From Pacificispira sp002696645 (GTDB lineage: Bacteria > Pseudomonadota > Alphaproteobacteria > UBA8366 > Aestuariispiraceae): a stretch of DNA of 64,000 nucleotides. The stretch's first letter is position 1; each line of letters begins with the position of its first letter. The notes beneath the pieces are model-generated. The model was given only the letters and a program-made list of their open reading frames with translations, made no database searches and was not told the DNA's origin. Shown here one piece after another: positions 52,196-60,898 of the stretch. The stretch spans positions 124,001 to 188,000 of the forward strand of contig NZ_JBLZHU010000009.1 of NCBI RefSeq assembly GCF_048892425.1, written 5' to 3'. Position numbers and translations under genes: made by a program.

Positions 52196-53533
52196 ATGAC
52201 GCGGCGTTATTTTGGCACGGATGGGATTCGCGGAACCGCCAATCAGGCCCCGATTGAGGTCGATACCGTTCTGCGCCTTGCCCTGGCTGCAGGAGCTCAT
52301 TTTCATCGTGGCGGGCATCGCCACCGGGTGGTGATCGGTAAGGATACGCGCCTGTCTGGCTATATGCTGGAAAGCGCGCTGGTTGCCGGGTTTAGTGCCA
52401 TGGGCATGGATGTCATGCTGTTCGGGCCACTACCAACACCGGCCGTGGCGATGCTGACACGCTCCATGCGGGCCGATGTCGGGGTGATGATCTCCGCCTC
52501 TCACAATCCCTATCGCGATAATGGCATCAAACTGTTCGGGCCGGACGGATACAAGCTGTCGGATGAGACCGAACTGGAAATAGAGCGTCTGATGGATGAG
52601 GGCGTGTCTGAGCGTGCGGCACCGGAAGACATTGGCCGTGCAACCCGGATCGATGATGCGCCGGGCCGCTATATCGAGGCGGTGAAGCGCACCTTCCCGG
52701 AAGATTTGAGCCTGGAATCCCTGAAGATCGTGGTCGATTGCGCCCATGGTGCTGCCTATAAGGTTGCCCCCATCGTGCTGCGTGAATTGGGGGCGACGGT
52801 TGTGCCCATCGCGGTTGCCCCCAATGGCAAGAATATCAATGCCTTCTGTGGTGCCACCGATCCGGCCGCCATGTGCGAGGCCGTCAGCGCCCATGGGGCC
52901 GATATCGGTCTGGCGCTGGATGGCGATGCCGACCGCCTGATCGTCTGTGATGAGACAGGGTATGTTGTCGATGGCGACCAGTTGATGGCGCTGATTGCCA
53001 ATTCCTGGGCCAAGGCGGGTCATCTGCGGGGCGATGTTGTCGCGACGGTCATGTCCAATCTGGGGATGGAGCGGTATCTGGCCGATCAGGGAATCGGGCT
53101 GGTTCGCACCAAGGTTGGGGATCGCTATGTCGTCGATGCGATGCGCAATCGGGGCTGTAACCTGGGCGGGGAACAGTCCGGCCATATCGTCATGAGCGAT
53201 TATGCGACCACCGGCGATGGTCTTATCGCCGCGCTGCAGGTGCTGGCCGTCGCTGTGCGTGACGGTGCGCCCATGAGCCAGGTTGGCAAGGTCTTTACCC
53301 CTGTTCCCCAACGTCTGCACAATGTCCGCTATTCCGGTGGAAAACCGTTGGAATCGGCTGCAGTGAAGAAGGCGATTGCCTTAGGGGAGGCGCAATTGAA
53401 CGGGTCTGGCCGTCTGGTAATCCGCCCGTCTGGCACAGAACCGGTGATCCGTGTGATGGCGGAAGCCGATGATCCGGGCCTGATCGACAGTGTGATTGCT
53501 CATATTTCTGACGCGATCGAGGCGGCCGCCTAG
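52196..53533 (+). CDS. glmM: Phosphoglucosamine mutase
   Basis: Converts glucosamine-6-phosphate to glucosamine-1-phosphate for UDP-GlcNAc synthesis. The 445 residues start RRYFGTDGIRGTAN, with the phosphoserine loop MISASHNPYRDNGIKLF near residue 100, the metal loop ALDGDADRLIVCDE near 242 and the phosphate-binding RPSGTEPVIRVM near the end. The ATG at 52196 has GAGGGA 5 bases upstream; an ATG at 52184 adds four residues. It follows DUF3095 by 76 bases and supplies the substrate branch that leads to MurA, also in this window. Confidence 0.97.
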   Translation: MTRRYFGTDGIRGTANQAPIEVDTVLRLALAAGAHFHRGGHRHRVVIGKDTRLSGYMLESALVAGFSAMGMDVMLFGPLPTPAVAMLTRSMRADVGVMISASHNPYRDNGIKLFGPDGYKLSDETELEIERLMDEGVSERAAPEDIGRATRIDDAPGRYIEAVKRTFPEDLSLESLKIVVDCAHGAAYKVAPIVLRELGATVVPIAVAPNGKNINAFCGATDPAAMCEAVSAHGADIGLALDGDADRLIVCDETGYVVDGDQLMALIANSWAKAGHLRGDVVATVMSNLGMERYLADQGIGLVRTKVGDRYVVDAMRNRGCNLGGEQSGHIVMSDYATTGDGLIAALQVLAVAVRDGAPMSQVGKVFTPVPQRLHNVRYSGGKPLESAAVKKAIALGEAQLNGSGRLVIRPSGTEPVIRVMAEADDPGLIDSVIAHISDAIEAAA

Positions 53534-53563
53534 AGAAATCTGTCCTGGGGTTTGCCCTGGGGT

Positions 53564-53591
53564 TTGACAGGGCGTCATAAATCCTTATAAG
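53564..53591 (+). promoter_or_regulatory. Sigma-70-type promoter of rpsD
   Basis: TTGACA (53564-53569), a 16-base spacer and TATAAG (53586-53591). It precedes rpsD by about 150 bases, giving a long leader that could hold translational control by S4. Confidence 0.65.
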
Positions 53592-53749
53592 TCCGCTCGC
53601 TTTCTGGGAATGTGGATGGCCCGTGGTGTTGGAACAAAGTTTCCGCACATGGACGATCCCGCCACCCGACTGAGGCTTTTGGGCATCAGGCCGGGATGGA
53701 CTACCGGAACAATTTGGAACAACACCGTGAACCAACGGGAGAGTAAATT

Positions 53750-54364
53750 ATGTCTAAGCGTATTAATGCGAAACACAAGATTGACCGACGCCTTGGCGTC
53801 AACCTCTGGGGTCGCCCCAAGAGCCCGTTCAACAAGCGCGAGACCCCTCCGGGTCAGCACGGCCAGCGCCGCCGCAAGCCCTCTGATTTCGGTATCCAGT
53901 TGATGGCGAAACAGAAGCTGAAAGGCTATTACGGCAATATCGGCGAGAAGCGCTTCCGGAAATATTACGAAGAAGCCCAGCGTGTGAAAGGCGACACCGG
54001 TGAAAACCTGGTGGGTCTGTTGGAACACCGCCTGGATGCCATCGTCTATCGCGCGAAATTCGTACCCACCGTATTTGCCGCGCGTCAGTTCGTCAGCCAT
54101 GGCCACGTTCTGGTCAACGGTCGCCGCATGACGGTTTCTTCCTATACCGTGAAGATTGGCGACAAGATCGAAGTCCGCCAGAAATCCCGCGAAATGCCGC
54201 TGGTCCTGGAAGCCATTCAGAGCGCCGAGCGTGACATTCCAGAATATCTGGAAGTCGACCACAACAAACTGACTGCCAACATCATCCGCACGCCGAAACT
54301 GGAAGAAATTCCCTATCCGGCGAAGATGGAACCAAACCTGGTCGTCGAGTTCTACTCACGTTAA
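53750..54364 (+). CDS. rpsD: 30S ribosomal protein S4
   Basis: A 204-residue ribosomal protein that nucleates assembly of the small subunit. The N-terminal MSKRINAKHKIDRRLGVNLW and the S4 RNA-binding domain (ENLVGLLEHRLDAIVYRAKF, ARQFVSHGHVLVNGRRMTV) are typical; it lacks the zinc-binding cysteines, as the C- form. Monocistronic with its own promoter and terminator, as in many alphaproteobacteria, in contrast to the alpha operon of E. coli. Confidence 0.98.
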   Translation: MSKRINAKHKIDRRLGVNLWGRPKSPFNKRETPPGQHGQRRRKPSDFGIQLMAKQKLKGYYGNIGEKRFRKYYEEAQRVKGDTGENLVGLLEHRLDAIVYRAKFVPTVFAARQFVSHGHVLVNGRRMTVSSYTVKIGDKIEVRQKSREMPLVLEAIQSAERDIPEYLEVDHNKLTANIIRTPKLEEIPYPAKMEPNLVVEFYSR

Positions 54365-54390
54365 CCCGCGTTTGGACTGCAAGATTTCAG

Positions 54391-54421
54391 AAAGGCCCTG
54401 CCAACTGGCGGGGCCTTTTTC
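54391..54421 (+). terminator. Rho-independent terminator of rpsD
   Basis: AGGCCCTGCC-aact-GGCGGGGCCT followed by T5, 27 bases past the rpsD stop and facing the convergent MFS gene. Confidence 0.9.
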
Positions 54422-54447
54422 TGTATGTCTTGAGTGGTCCTAGTGAG

Positions 54448-55755
54448 TTACTTCCCGCTGGGCTTATAGTGCGGGATCTCTTCGCCGTCCGCCTCATCAT
54501 CGTGGCCGAAGACGGCTTCCAGGCTTTCTTCGATCTCCGGCCCGGCGGAGCGGGGGTTTAGCTGGGAGATTGCGACAGAGCTGGCCGGGACGTTGACATA
54601 GGCACCGGTCGGCGCGGGAGCACTGCGCTGGGTCATGCGATAGATCGCAAAGCCTACGAAAATGCCGTTGAACAGGATGGTGTGATACAGCAATCCGTCC
54701 GGCCCCAGCCATTCCATCGCCGTACTGCCCGTCAGGGGGCCCAATGTCATGCCAAAGGCGAAAGACAGCATCAGGGTCGCACACAGCGGCACCATCTGCT
54801 TCTGCTCCACAAAGTCTCCCGCATGGGCGACGATGATGGGATAGATCGAAAAGCCCAGCCCCCCGATCAACAGCACAAAGAAGGCGTATCCCCACAGCGG
54901 AAGAGCGGGCAGGGCAATCAATACGGCAGAGACCACCGCCATGGTGGCGATGCCGAAAATCATCACCAGCCGTCGGTCAATCCGATCCGACGTCCATCCC
55001 AAGGGCCATTGCAGGAACAGCGCACCGAATTGCAGCACGGAACTTAAGACAACGGCCCCGTTGACATCCAGGCCTTCCGCCAGGCCATACAGGCCGATCA
55101 GGTTCCCAAGGGCGCTGTTGGATGTGGCGATACACAGACAGCCGACAATCGCCAGGGGGGTCTTCCTGTAGACCTGCACGATCCCCATACGATCATCACT
55201 GGGCGGTGTCGGGTTGCCACCATGACGCAGGGCGACCGGTAACAGTGATAACGAGAAGAAGGCACTGACCAGCATGAAATGCCAATTGCCCGAAATGGTG
55301 GCGACGGTCAGCATTAAAGGACCGCCAGCCTGGGCGACCTTGTAACAGATCATATAGACGCTCATCACCCGCCCGCGCACGGATCGATCCGTCTCCCCCG
55401 ATATCCAGCTATCCGACGTGGTCAGCAAGCCGGCGTAACAGATGCCAGACAGCAGGCGTGCACCGGTCCACAGATACAGGTCTGTGTCGATTGCCAGGGC
55501 CAGGGTCAGCGTGGACAGGACGGTTGCCAGGGCTGAAAAGGCACGGATATGACCGATCCGGCGGATTAAGGTGGGGGCCAGGATACAGCCCAACAGGAAA
55601 CCGCCTGAAAACCCGGCAGACATGACCCCGATTTCAGAGGAAGAGAAACCAGCCTCCTGCATGCGCAACGGCAGCAGGGCGCTTAATAATCCCATTCCGC
55701 ATTGCAGCAGAACAACGGCATTGATGATCGCGCCTACGGCGAGGATCGGGCTCAT
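54448..55755 (-). CDS. Major facilitator superfamily transporter
   Basis: A 435-residue inner-membrane transporter with twelve hydrophobic segments and the MFS loop-2 equivalent GCILAPTLIRRIGHIRAFSA. The pattern (YbfB/YcaD-like, with SDSWISGETDRSVRGRVMSVYMI in parts) resembles the UMF2/YcaD type of MFS permeases. The C-terminal tail is acidic (GPEIEESLEAVFGHDDEADG). The substrate is unknown. It converges on rpsD; upstream lies the repeat array. Confidence 0.88.
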   Translation of the reverse strand: MSPILAVGAIINAVVLLQCGMGLLSALLPLRMQEAGFSSSEIGVMSAGFSGGFLLGCILAPTLIRRIGHIRAFSALATVLSTLTLALAIDTDLYLWTGARLLSGICYAGLLTTSDSWISGETDRSVRGRVMSVYMICYKVAQAGGPLMLTVATISGNWHFMLVSAFFSLSLLPVALRHGGNPTPPSDDRMGIVQVYRKTPLAIVGCLCIATSNSALGNLIGLYGLAEGLDVNGAVVLSSVLQFGALFLQWPLGWTSDRIDRRLVMIFGIATMAVVSAVLIALPALPLWGYAFFVLLIGGLGFSIYPIIVAHAGDFVEQKQMVPLCATLMLSFAFGMTLGPLTGSTAMEWLGPDGLLYHTILFNGIFVGFAIYRMTQRSAPAPTGAYVNVPASSVAISQLNPRSAGPEIEESLEAVFGHDDEADGEEIPHYKPSGK

Positions 55756-55892
55756 ATGACCAACGGGTTCTGTGACGTCTAAGAACGAATATCTACACTG
55801 ACGTCTTATTCCTTACCCGGCGTATGGTAAAGCGGACAAAACTGTCCCCTGTGAGACTCTTGTCGGTTTAGGTTCAGCAGGGGCATGTTTCC

Positions 55893-57046
55893 TCACCCCG
55901 GACGTGATCCGGGGTCCAGGGCGGCAGGCGCGATTGGTGCTTGTGGCCCTGGATACCAGCCTGCGCGGGTGTGACGGGGATGGTAAAGATTAACCGCAAA
56001 GAGCGCAGAGAAGGCGCGAAGGACGCTGAGGGGGTGGTGCGTTGTGGGGTTGCACGTCTGACCTTCCGCTTCATTCTCATCCTGAGGAGGCGCGATAGCG
56101 CCGTCTCGAAGGATGCGCTGTAAGTCCGGTGCTTACAGGAAGGCCACCCTTCGAGACGCTGCGCTCCTCAGGGTGAGGGGGTATTCGGTAATACTACATC
56201 GTCACCCCGGACCTGATCCGGGGTCCAGGGCGGCAGGCGCGATTTGTGCGTGTGGCCCTGGATACCCGCCTGTGCGGGTATGACGAGAAGGTAAAGATTA
56301 ACCGCAGGGCGCGCAGAGAAGGCGCGAGGGACGCTGAGGGGATGGTGCGTTGTGGCGTTCCAGGTCTGACCTTCCGCGCCATTCTCATCCTGAGGAGGCG
56401 CGACAGCACCGTCTCGAAGGAGGGGCTGTAAGTCCGGTGCTTACAGGAAGGCCACCCTTCGAGACGCTGCGCTCCTCAGGGTGAGGGGGTATTCGGTAAT
56501 ACTACAGCGTCATCCCGGACCTGATCCGGGGTCCAGGGCGGCAGGTGCGATTGGTGCTTGTGGCTCTGGATACCCGCCTGCGCGGGTGTGACGGGGATGG
56601 GAGGCCCCATTCTCATCCTGAGGAGGCGCGGTAGCGCCGTCTCGAAGGAGGGGCTGTAAGGGGGGTGCTTACAGAGGGCTCCCCCTTCGAGACGCTGCGC
56701 TCCTCAGGGTGAGTGAGCATTTGTCTGATACTTCGTCAGCCCGGACGTGATCCGGGGTCCAGGGCGGCGGGTGCGACTGGTGCTTGTGGCTCTGGATACC
56801 CGCCTGCGCGGGTATGACGGGGATGGGAGGTCCCATTCTCATCCTGAGGAGGCGCGATAGCGCCGTCTCGAAGGATGCGCTGTAAGGGGGGTGCTTCCAG
56901 CGGGCACCCCCTTCGAGACGCTGCGCTCCTCAGGGTGAGGGTACATTTTTTGATACATCGTCACCCCGGACGTGGTCCGGGGTCCAGGGCGGCAGGCGCG
57001 ATTGGTGCGTGTGGCCCTGGATACCCCCCTTGCGCGGGTATGGCGG
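55893..57046. repeat. Array of three interspersed palindromic repeat types
   Basis: A gene-free 1.15-kb stretch. Type 1 (about 88 bp; two hairpins, CCCCGGA-cgtga-TCCGGGG and TACCCGC-ctgc-GCGGGTA) at 55893-55980, 56200-56288, 56509-56597, 56735-56823 and 56959-57046. Type 2 (about 108 bp; inverted arms like CCTGAGGAG..CGTCTCGAAGG) at 56072-56180, 56380-56490, 56608-56715 and 56833-56940. Type 3 (about 90 bp, starting TAAAGATTAACCGC) at 55981-56070 and 56290-56378. The order 1-3-2-1-3-2-1-2-1-2-1 implies tandem duplication of a composite unit. Copies of types 1 and 2 resemble widespread intergenic repeats of alphaproteobacteria. Confidence 0.9.
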
Positions 57047-57070
57047 GTGTGGGCCAGACATTGCGCCTAT

Positions 57071-57688
57071 TTACTCGGTCCATGGCTCCATGGGGATGAA
57101 GCCGGGTAGGGCGGCGATGCGGTCGAGCCATAGTTGGATATTGGTGAACTTTGACAGATCAAACCCGCCTTCCTGTGCGACGCTGGTATAGGAATACAGC
57201 GCGATATCGGCGATGGAAGGGTTGGATCCAACAAGCCAGTCGGATCTTAGAAGCTGGGTGTCCAGGGCTGCTAAAGCTTCATATCCTTTGACATGTTTCT
57301 CTGCCAGTTGAGCCTTTCGCTCTTGTGTCATTTCCAGATGATGACACCAGAATCGTGCCACGGCGACGGTGGGTTCATGCTGATATTGCTCAAACATCAT
57401 CCAAGCCAGCACCCGCGCGCGTTCCCATCGATCTGTGGGAATAAAACCCGTTCCTTCCGCCAGATACCAAAGAATGGCATTCGATTCCGGCAAGGTCCGA
57501 TTATCAGCCAATTGTAAGACAGGGATGCGCCCAGCCGGGTTCAACGCCAGAAACTCCGGGGTGCGCGTCTCGCCCTTATGGATGTCTTTGAACACCAGTG
57601 TGTAGTCGATATTCAGCAGGCTCAACAACAGTCGAACCTTATGGCCGTTCCCACTTTCGGGATGATCATACAGGGTCAGGCCGTCCAT
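57071..57688 (-). CDS. Glutathione S-transferase family protein
   Basis: A 205-residue GST. The N-terminal thioredoxin-like domain has LYDHPESGNGHKVRLLLSLL, with Ser/Asn as candidate activating residues, the cis-Pro and glutathione-binding NPAGRIPVLQL and LPESNAILWYLAEGTGF. The C-terminal helical domain ends with RIAALPGF. The ATG at 57688 has GGGAGA 8 bases upstream; starts at 57703 or 57790 are less likely. Substrate unknown. It ends within 25 bases of the repeat array. Confidence 0.9.
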   Translation of the reverse strand: MDGLTLYDHPESGNGHKVRLLLSLLNIDYTLVFKDIHKGETRTPEFLALNPAGRIPVLQLADNRTLPESNAILWYLAEGTGFIPTDRWERARVLAWMMFEQYQHEPTVAVARFWCHHLEMTQERKAQLAEKHVKGYEALAALDTQLLRSDWLVGSNPSIADIALYSYTSVAQEGGFDLSKFTNIQLWLDRIAALPGFIPMEPWTE

Positions 57689-57797
57689 ATCGCAGTCTCC
57701 CATGGTTGATGGACCGGCAGTTTGCCAAACCCCGTCTATTGGGCAAGCGCGATTTGCGCGGCCTTTGGGCAAGAATTTCTTACGCTGCATACAGACG

Positions 57798-57826
57798 AAA
57801 GCGCATCGGGGCTTTCCCCGATGCGC
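57798..57826 (-). terminator. Rho-independent terminator of hsp20
   Basis: Perfect 11-bp stem GCGCATCGGGG/CCCCGATGCGC around a 4-base loop, followed on the minus strand by TTTCG. It lies 38 bases past the hsp20 stop. Confidence 0.8.
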
Positions 57827-57864
57827 CTCTGCTCACGTCAACGATTACGCTGTGCGATCAAGCG

Positions 57865-58329
57865 TTAGGCGGCTTTCTTTTCCAGCGCCTTTTGCTTGGG
57901 TTTTGCCGTCGTGGTGATGCTCACCGTGCGCGGCTTTGCTTCTTCCGGCACTTCGCGTTTCAGGGCGATGTGCAGCAGGCCGTGTTCCAGTTTCGCTTCG
58001 GCCACTTTGATATGGTCGGCAAGGCTGAAGCGACGCTCAAACGCACGCTCTGCTATGCCGCGATGCAGGAAGTGACGCTCCACGGTTTCATCGCTCTGGG
58101 CGATCTTGCCGGTCACGGTCAGCGTGTTTTCCTGAACGGTGATGTCCAGGTCGTCTTCCGAAAAGCCTGCCACGGCCATGGAAATGGCATAGGCGTCGTC
58201 GTCCAGCTTTTCGATGTTGTAAGGGGGATAGGTTGGAACCTGTTCGCTGGCCAGGGAATCCATCGTCCGGGCCAGACGGTCAAAACCAACAGTGGTCCGC
58301 AACAGCGGGGTCATATCGAATGCACGCAT
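57865..58329 (-). CDS. Small heat-shock protein, Hsp20 (IbpA-like)
   Basis: A 154-residue ATP-independent chaperone. The alpha-crystallin domain spans about residues 30-130 (YPPYNIEKLDDDAYAISMAV, then LTVTGKIAQ, and LHRGIAERAFERRFSLADHI), and the C-terminal tail has the VSI motif. It binds unfolding proteins during heat stress. An RpoH-type promoter lies 141 bases upstream (58470-58498), and its 5' leader could form an RNA thermometer over the GAGGAG site (inference). Confidence 0.95.
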   Translation of the reverse strand: MRAFDMTPLLRTTVGFDRLARTMDSLASEQVPTYPPYNIEKLDDDAYAISMAVAGFSEDDLDITVQENTLTVTGKIAQSDETVERHFLHRGIAERAFERRFSLADHIKVAEAKLEHGLLHIALKREVPEEAKPRTVSITTTAKPKQKALEKKAA

Positions 58330-58469
58330 GTCTAAGTCTCCTCAAGTTAGAGCGAGAGTGATGTTAGAACCGCCCCAGATCAGGCGACGGTCCGCTATGC
58401 CGTCTTAAGGCTGCGCCTGTTTGTGAACCCCAATCGGGCGTTCGACAGGACTGCCTCTCGACAGGTTAA

Positions 58470-58498
58470 ATTTGGGGTGACGATTTTAGGCGTTCAAG
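58470..58498 (-). promoter_or_regulatory. RpoH (sigma-32) promoter of hsp20
   Basis: On the minus strand, CTTGAA (-35, 58498-58493), 15 bases, then CCCCAAAT (-10, 58477-58470). This agrees with the sigma-32 consensus (CTTGAA, CCCCAT-T). It lies 140 bases upstream of hsp20, leaving a leader of about 130 nt. Confidence 0.8.
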
Positions 58499-58507
58499 AG
58501 GGGGAGG

Positions 58508-58544
58508 GTTAAAAAAATTGGGGCGACCCGAAGATCGCCCCAAT
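58508..58544 (-). terminator. Rho-independent terminator of rpmE
   Basis: ATTGGGGCGA-tcttcggg-TCGCCCCAAT followed on the minus strand by seven T residues, 26 bases past the rpmE stop. Confidence 0.92.
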
Positions 58545-58569
58545 ATCGTCTGACCCAAAGAAAACCTGA

Positions 58570-58794
58570 TTAGGATTTCAGGCCGAAATTCGCAAAGCGC
58601 TTGTTGAAGCGATCCAACTGACCCGACGCCATCAGCTTGCCGGTACCGCCAGTCCAGGCCGGGTGGCCGGTCGGGTCGATGTCCAGGCGCATTTCGTCGC
58701 CTTCCTTGCCCCAGGTAGAGCGCGTCTTATAGGTCGTTCCATCGGTCATGATGACGGTGATGGTGTGGTAGTCTGGATGGATATCCTGTTTCAT
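58570..58794 (-). CDS. rpmE: 50S ribosomal protein L31
   Basis: A 74-residue ribosomal protein (MKQDIHPDYHTITVIMTDGT, GKEGDEMRLDIDPTGHPAWT). It lacks the CxxC zinc motif, so it is the C- form. L31 bridges the ribosomal subunits. The ATG at 58794 is chosen over an upstream one at 58830. It has its own terminator and no operon partner. Confidence 0.95.
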   Translation of the reverse strand: MKQDIHPDYHTITVIMTDGTTYKTRSTWGKEGDEMRLDIDPTGHPAWTGGTGKLMASGQLDRFNKRFANFGLKS

Positions 58795-59003
58795 CGCGCG
58801 TAAGCTCCAAAGCCGTTGAGGACGCGCCACGGCGCGAAAACCCTCTGAAAAAAGTTCGTATCAGGCGCGGCTTTTACCCTTCGACTCCCGGCAATGCAAA
58901 TGATTTCTGTCGAATTGCCCATCGACGCGGTCTGCGGTTCGGCGCTAGACTGTCGTGGGGAGGCGGCAACCGCTTGTCACATTTTGCTAAAGGAGTAGGA
59001 GTC

Positions 59004-59273
59004 ATGACGCATTTCCTTGTTTCCGAAGAAAAGCCCGACGGCCATCGGTTGGAAGATTTGCTGCGGATTGTTCGCAAGGATGTTTTGCTCCGATGCACGA
59101 AGATCACAGATGATACCCGCCCGGAAGCTCAGCTGGTTCTTTCCAACAATATCAAAGTGCTGGAGCATCTGTCAGAGGCGATCAAACTGGCTGAATCTTC
59201 GACACATATCTTAGATAAGGCCTTTGGCCCCAGTCAGGCTTCCCAGGGGGGGCCTCCTCGCATTGGGACCTGA
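59004..59273 (+). CDS. Conserved-looking hypothetical protein (89 aa)
   Basis: An 89-residue soluble helical protein (MTHFLVSEEKPDGHRLEDLL, then RIVRKDVLLRCTKITDDTRP, and a C-terminal Gly/Pro-rich tail ending PPRIGT). It has a strong AGGAGTAGGAG ribosome-binding site 4-14 bases upstream. I recall similar small proteins in other alphaproteobacteria, without known function. It converges on the glutamine synthetase-like gene; a terminator lies between. Confidence 0.65.
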   Translation: MTHFLVSEEKPDGHRLEDLLRIVRKDVLLRCTKITDDTRPEAQLVLSNNIKVLEHLSEAIKLAESSTHILDKAFGPSQASQGGPPRIGT

Positions 59274-59284
59274 TTACAAAATTG

Positions 59285-59314
59285 CCACCCCCGCAGGGGA
59301 TTGCGCGGGGGTGG
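59285..59314. terminator. Bidirectional hairpin between convergent genes
   Basis: CCACCCCCGC pairs with GCGGGGGTGG around an eight-base loop. It lies between the 89-residue gene and the minus-strand glutamine synthetase-like gene. T-tracts are weak. Confidence 0.6.
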
Positions 59315-59339
59315 GGTTACTAAAGGGCGGGGGTGATGA

Positions 59340-60701
59340 TCAGACGTTCAGTAACAGGTTTTCGCGTTCCCACGAGCTGATAACCCGTTGATACAAATCG
59401 TATTCATGGTTTTTAACGTCCATATAGGCGCGGGCGAAATGCTCGCCAAGGGTTTCTTTCAAAGGCTTTGAGTAGTTCAGCTTTTGCAGGGCATCCCCCT
59501 GATGGCGCGGCAGCGCAAAAGCAAAACGATAGGCATCGCCTTCCACCGGATTGGATGGCTCAATCTTCTCCTTAATTCCCAAATATCCGCAGGCCAGGGT
59601 CGCCGCCATGGCCAGATAGGGATTTGCATCGGACCCAGCCAGCCGATTTTCGATCCGTCGTGATTCGGGCGAAGAGTCCGGAATGCGCAGGCCGCAGGTG
59701 CGGTTGTCATGCCCCCAATGCACATTGATCGGCGCATCGGAATAGCGCGCGATACGGCGATAGCTGTTCACATTGGGTGCCATCAAGGGCATTGCGGCCG
59801 GCAGATAGCGCTGGAGCCCCCCAATGTAATGCAGCAGTGTTTTCGAATCTTTTCCGGTCTTTGTGGAGAAGACATTTTTGCCCGTATACATATCGACCAA
59901 TGACTGGTGGATATGCATGGAGGAACCGGGCTGATTCTGGTGCGGCTTTGCCATGAAGGTCGCGTAGATGTCGTGACGCAGGGCGGCTTGTCGGACCAGG
60001 CGTTTGAACAGAAAGACCTGATCCGCCAATTCCAATGGATTGCCGTGATTGAAGTTGATTTCCATCTGCGCGGCCCCAGCCTCATGCGCCATGGTGTCGA
60101 CATCCAGTTCCGCAGCCTCGCAGAAATCATAAATGTCTTCGACGATGGGATCGAACTCGTTGGCGGCTTCGATACCATAGGCTTGGCGACCAGATTCCTG
60201 GCGGCCCGACGCCCCAATGGGGGGTTCCAGGGGATAGTCAGGATCCAGGTTCTTTTTCACAAAATAGAATTCTAACTCCGGCGCAACGATTGGCTGAAGG
60301 CCCTTTTTGGCAAAAAGTTCCAGGATATTCTTTAGCACAAAACGCGGTGAGAAACTGACCGGTGAGCCATCCAGATGATAGGCGTCGCAAATCACTTGGG
60401 CGACAGGGTCAGGATACCAGGGCACGATGCGAATGGTGTTGTTATCGGGGACCATTGCAATGTCACGATTGGTGTCTGCAACGGCTTCGGTATCCAGCAC
60501 AAATTCACCGGTGACAGTCTGAATGAAAAGACATTCTGGAACACGCAGGCTGCGGTCTTCCAGGCTTTTCAGAAACTTGTTTGAGGGCAGAATTTTGCCC
60601 CGCGCGATGCCGGACATGTCGGGCAGAAGACATTCAACCTCGTCCACATTTCGCGATTTTAGCCATTCACTTAAATTGGTCACGTTAGCCTCACTATCCA
60701 T
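59340..60701 (-). CDS. Glutamine synthetase-like protein (gamma-glutamylamine synthetase type, PuuA-like)
   Basis: A 453-residue member of the glutamine synthetase superfamily type III/PuuA group. The glutamate/metal-binding segment AHEAGAAQMEINFNHGNPLE near residue 205, the FMAKPHQNQPGSSMHIHQS block near 250 and NCGLRIPD-like CGLRIPDSSPESRRIENRLA near 330 are present. Such enzymes ligate glutamate to putrescine, ethanolamine or other amines with ATP. It is divergent from a second, related gene at 60899, and palindromic sites lie between. Cytosolic; the amine cannot be specified. Confidence 0.9.
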   Translation of the reverse strand: MDSEANVTNLSEWLKSRNVDEVECLLPDMSGIARGKILPSNKFLKSLEDRSLRVPECLFIQTVTGEFVLDTEAVADTNRDIAMVPDNNTIRIVPWYPDPVAQVICDAYHLDGSPVSFSPRFVLKNILELFAKKGLQPIVAPELEFYFVKKNLDPDYPLEPPIGASGRQESGRQAYGIEAANEFDPIVEDIYDFCEAAELDVDTMAHEAGAAQMEINFNHGNPLELADQVFLFKRLVRQAALRHDIYATFMAKPHQNQPGSSMHIHQSLVDMYTGKNVFSTKTGKDSKTLLHYIGGLQRYLPAAMPLMAPNVNSYRRIARYSDAPINVHWGHDNRTCGLRIPDSSPESRRIENRLAGSDANPYLAMAATLACGYLGIKEKIEPSNPVEGDAYRFAFALPRHQGDALQKLNYSKPLKETLGEHFARAYMDVKNHEYDLYQRVISSWERENLLLNV

Positions 60702-60759
60702 ACGGATCAGTTTTCTAGAGATTAATAGTTACCACAAAAACACATCCGTCCCTGATTCG

Positions 60760-60816
60760 GTGTGAATCACACGCCTTACTGGATGAAAAAAGCATGGCGC
60801 TGCGATTGTGATCACA
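60760..60816. promoter_or_regulatory. Two palindromic sites in the divergent glutamine synthetase-like promoter
   Basis: GTGTGA-a-TCACAC at 60760-60772 and TGTGATCACA at 60807-60816, both with core TGTGA/TCACA, lie about 40 bases apart in the 197-base gap between the divergent genes. They look like binding sites of one dimeric regulator, for example a GntR- or Crp-type protein; no such regulator gene is adjacent. Confidence 0.55.
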
Positions 60817-60863
60817 TTTTTTATGCCTTATACTTCTGGCTATCCGCAAGCGCTAATCAATTC

Positions 60864-60872
60864 TTATCCACA
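60864..60872 (+). promoter_or_regulatory. Single consensus DnaA box
   Basis: TTATCCACA, the perfect DnaA box, sits 27 bases upstream of the 60899 gene. A lone copy has little meaning for origin function; it may be chance or a promoter-bound site. Confidence 0.35.
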
Positions 60873-60898
60873 AGGTTTCACGCGTAACCAAGCGATAT

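Noticed and set aside
55893..57046. Possible CRISPR array
   Set aside because: Repeats are 88-108 bp palindromes of three types without short uniform repeats and unique spacers, and no cas genes are near.
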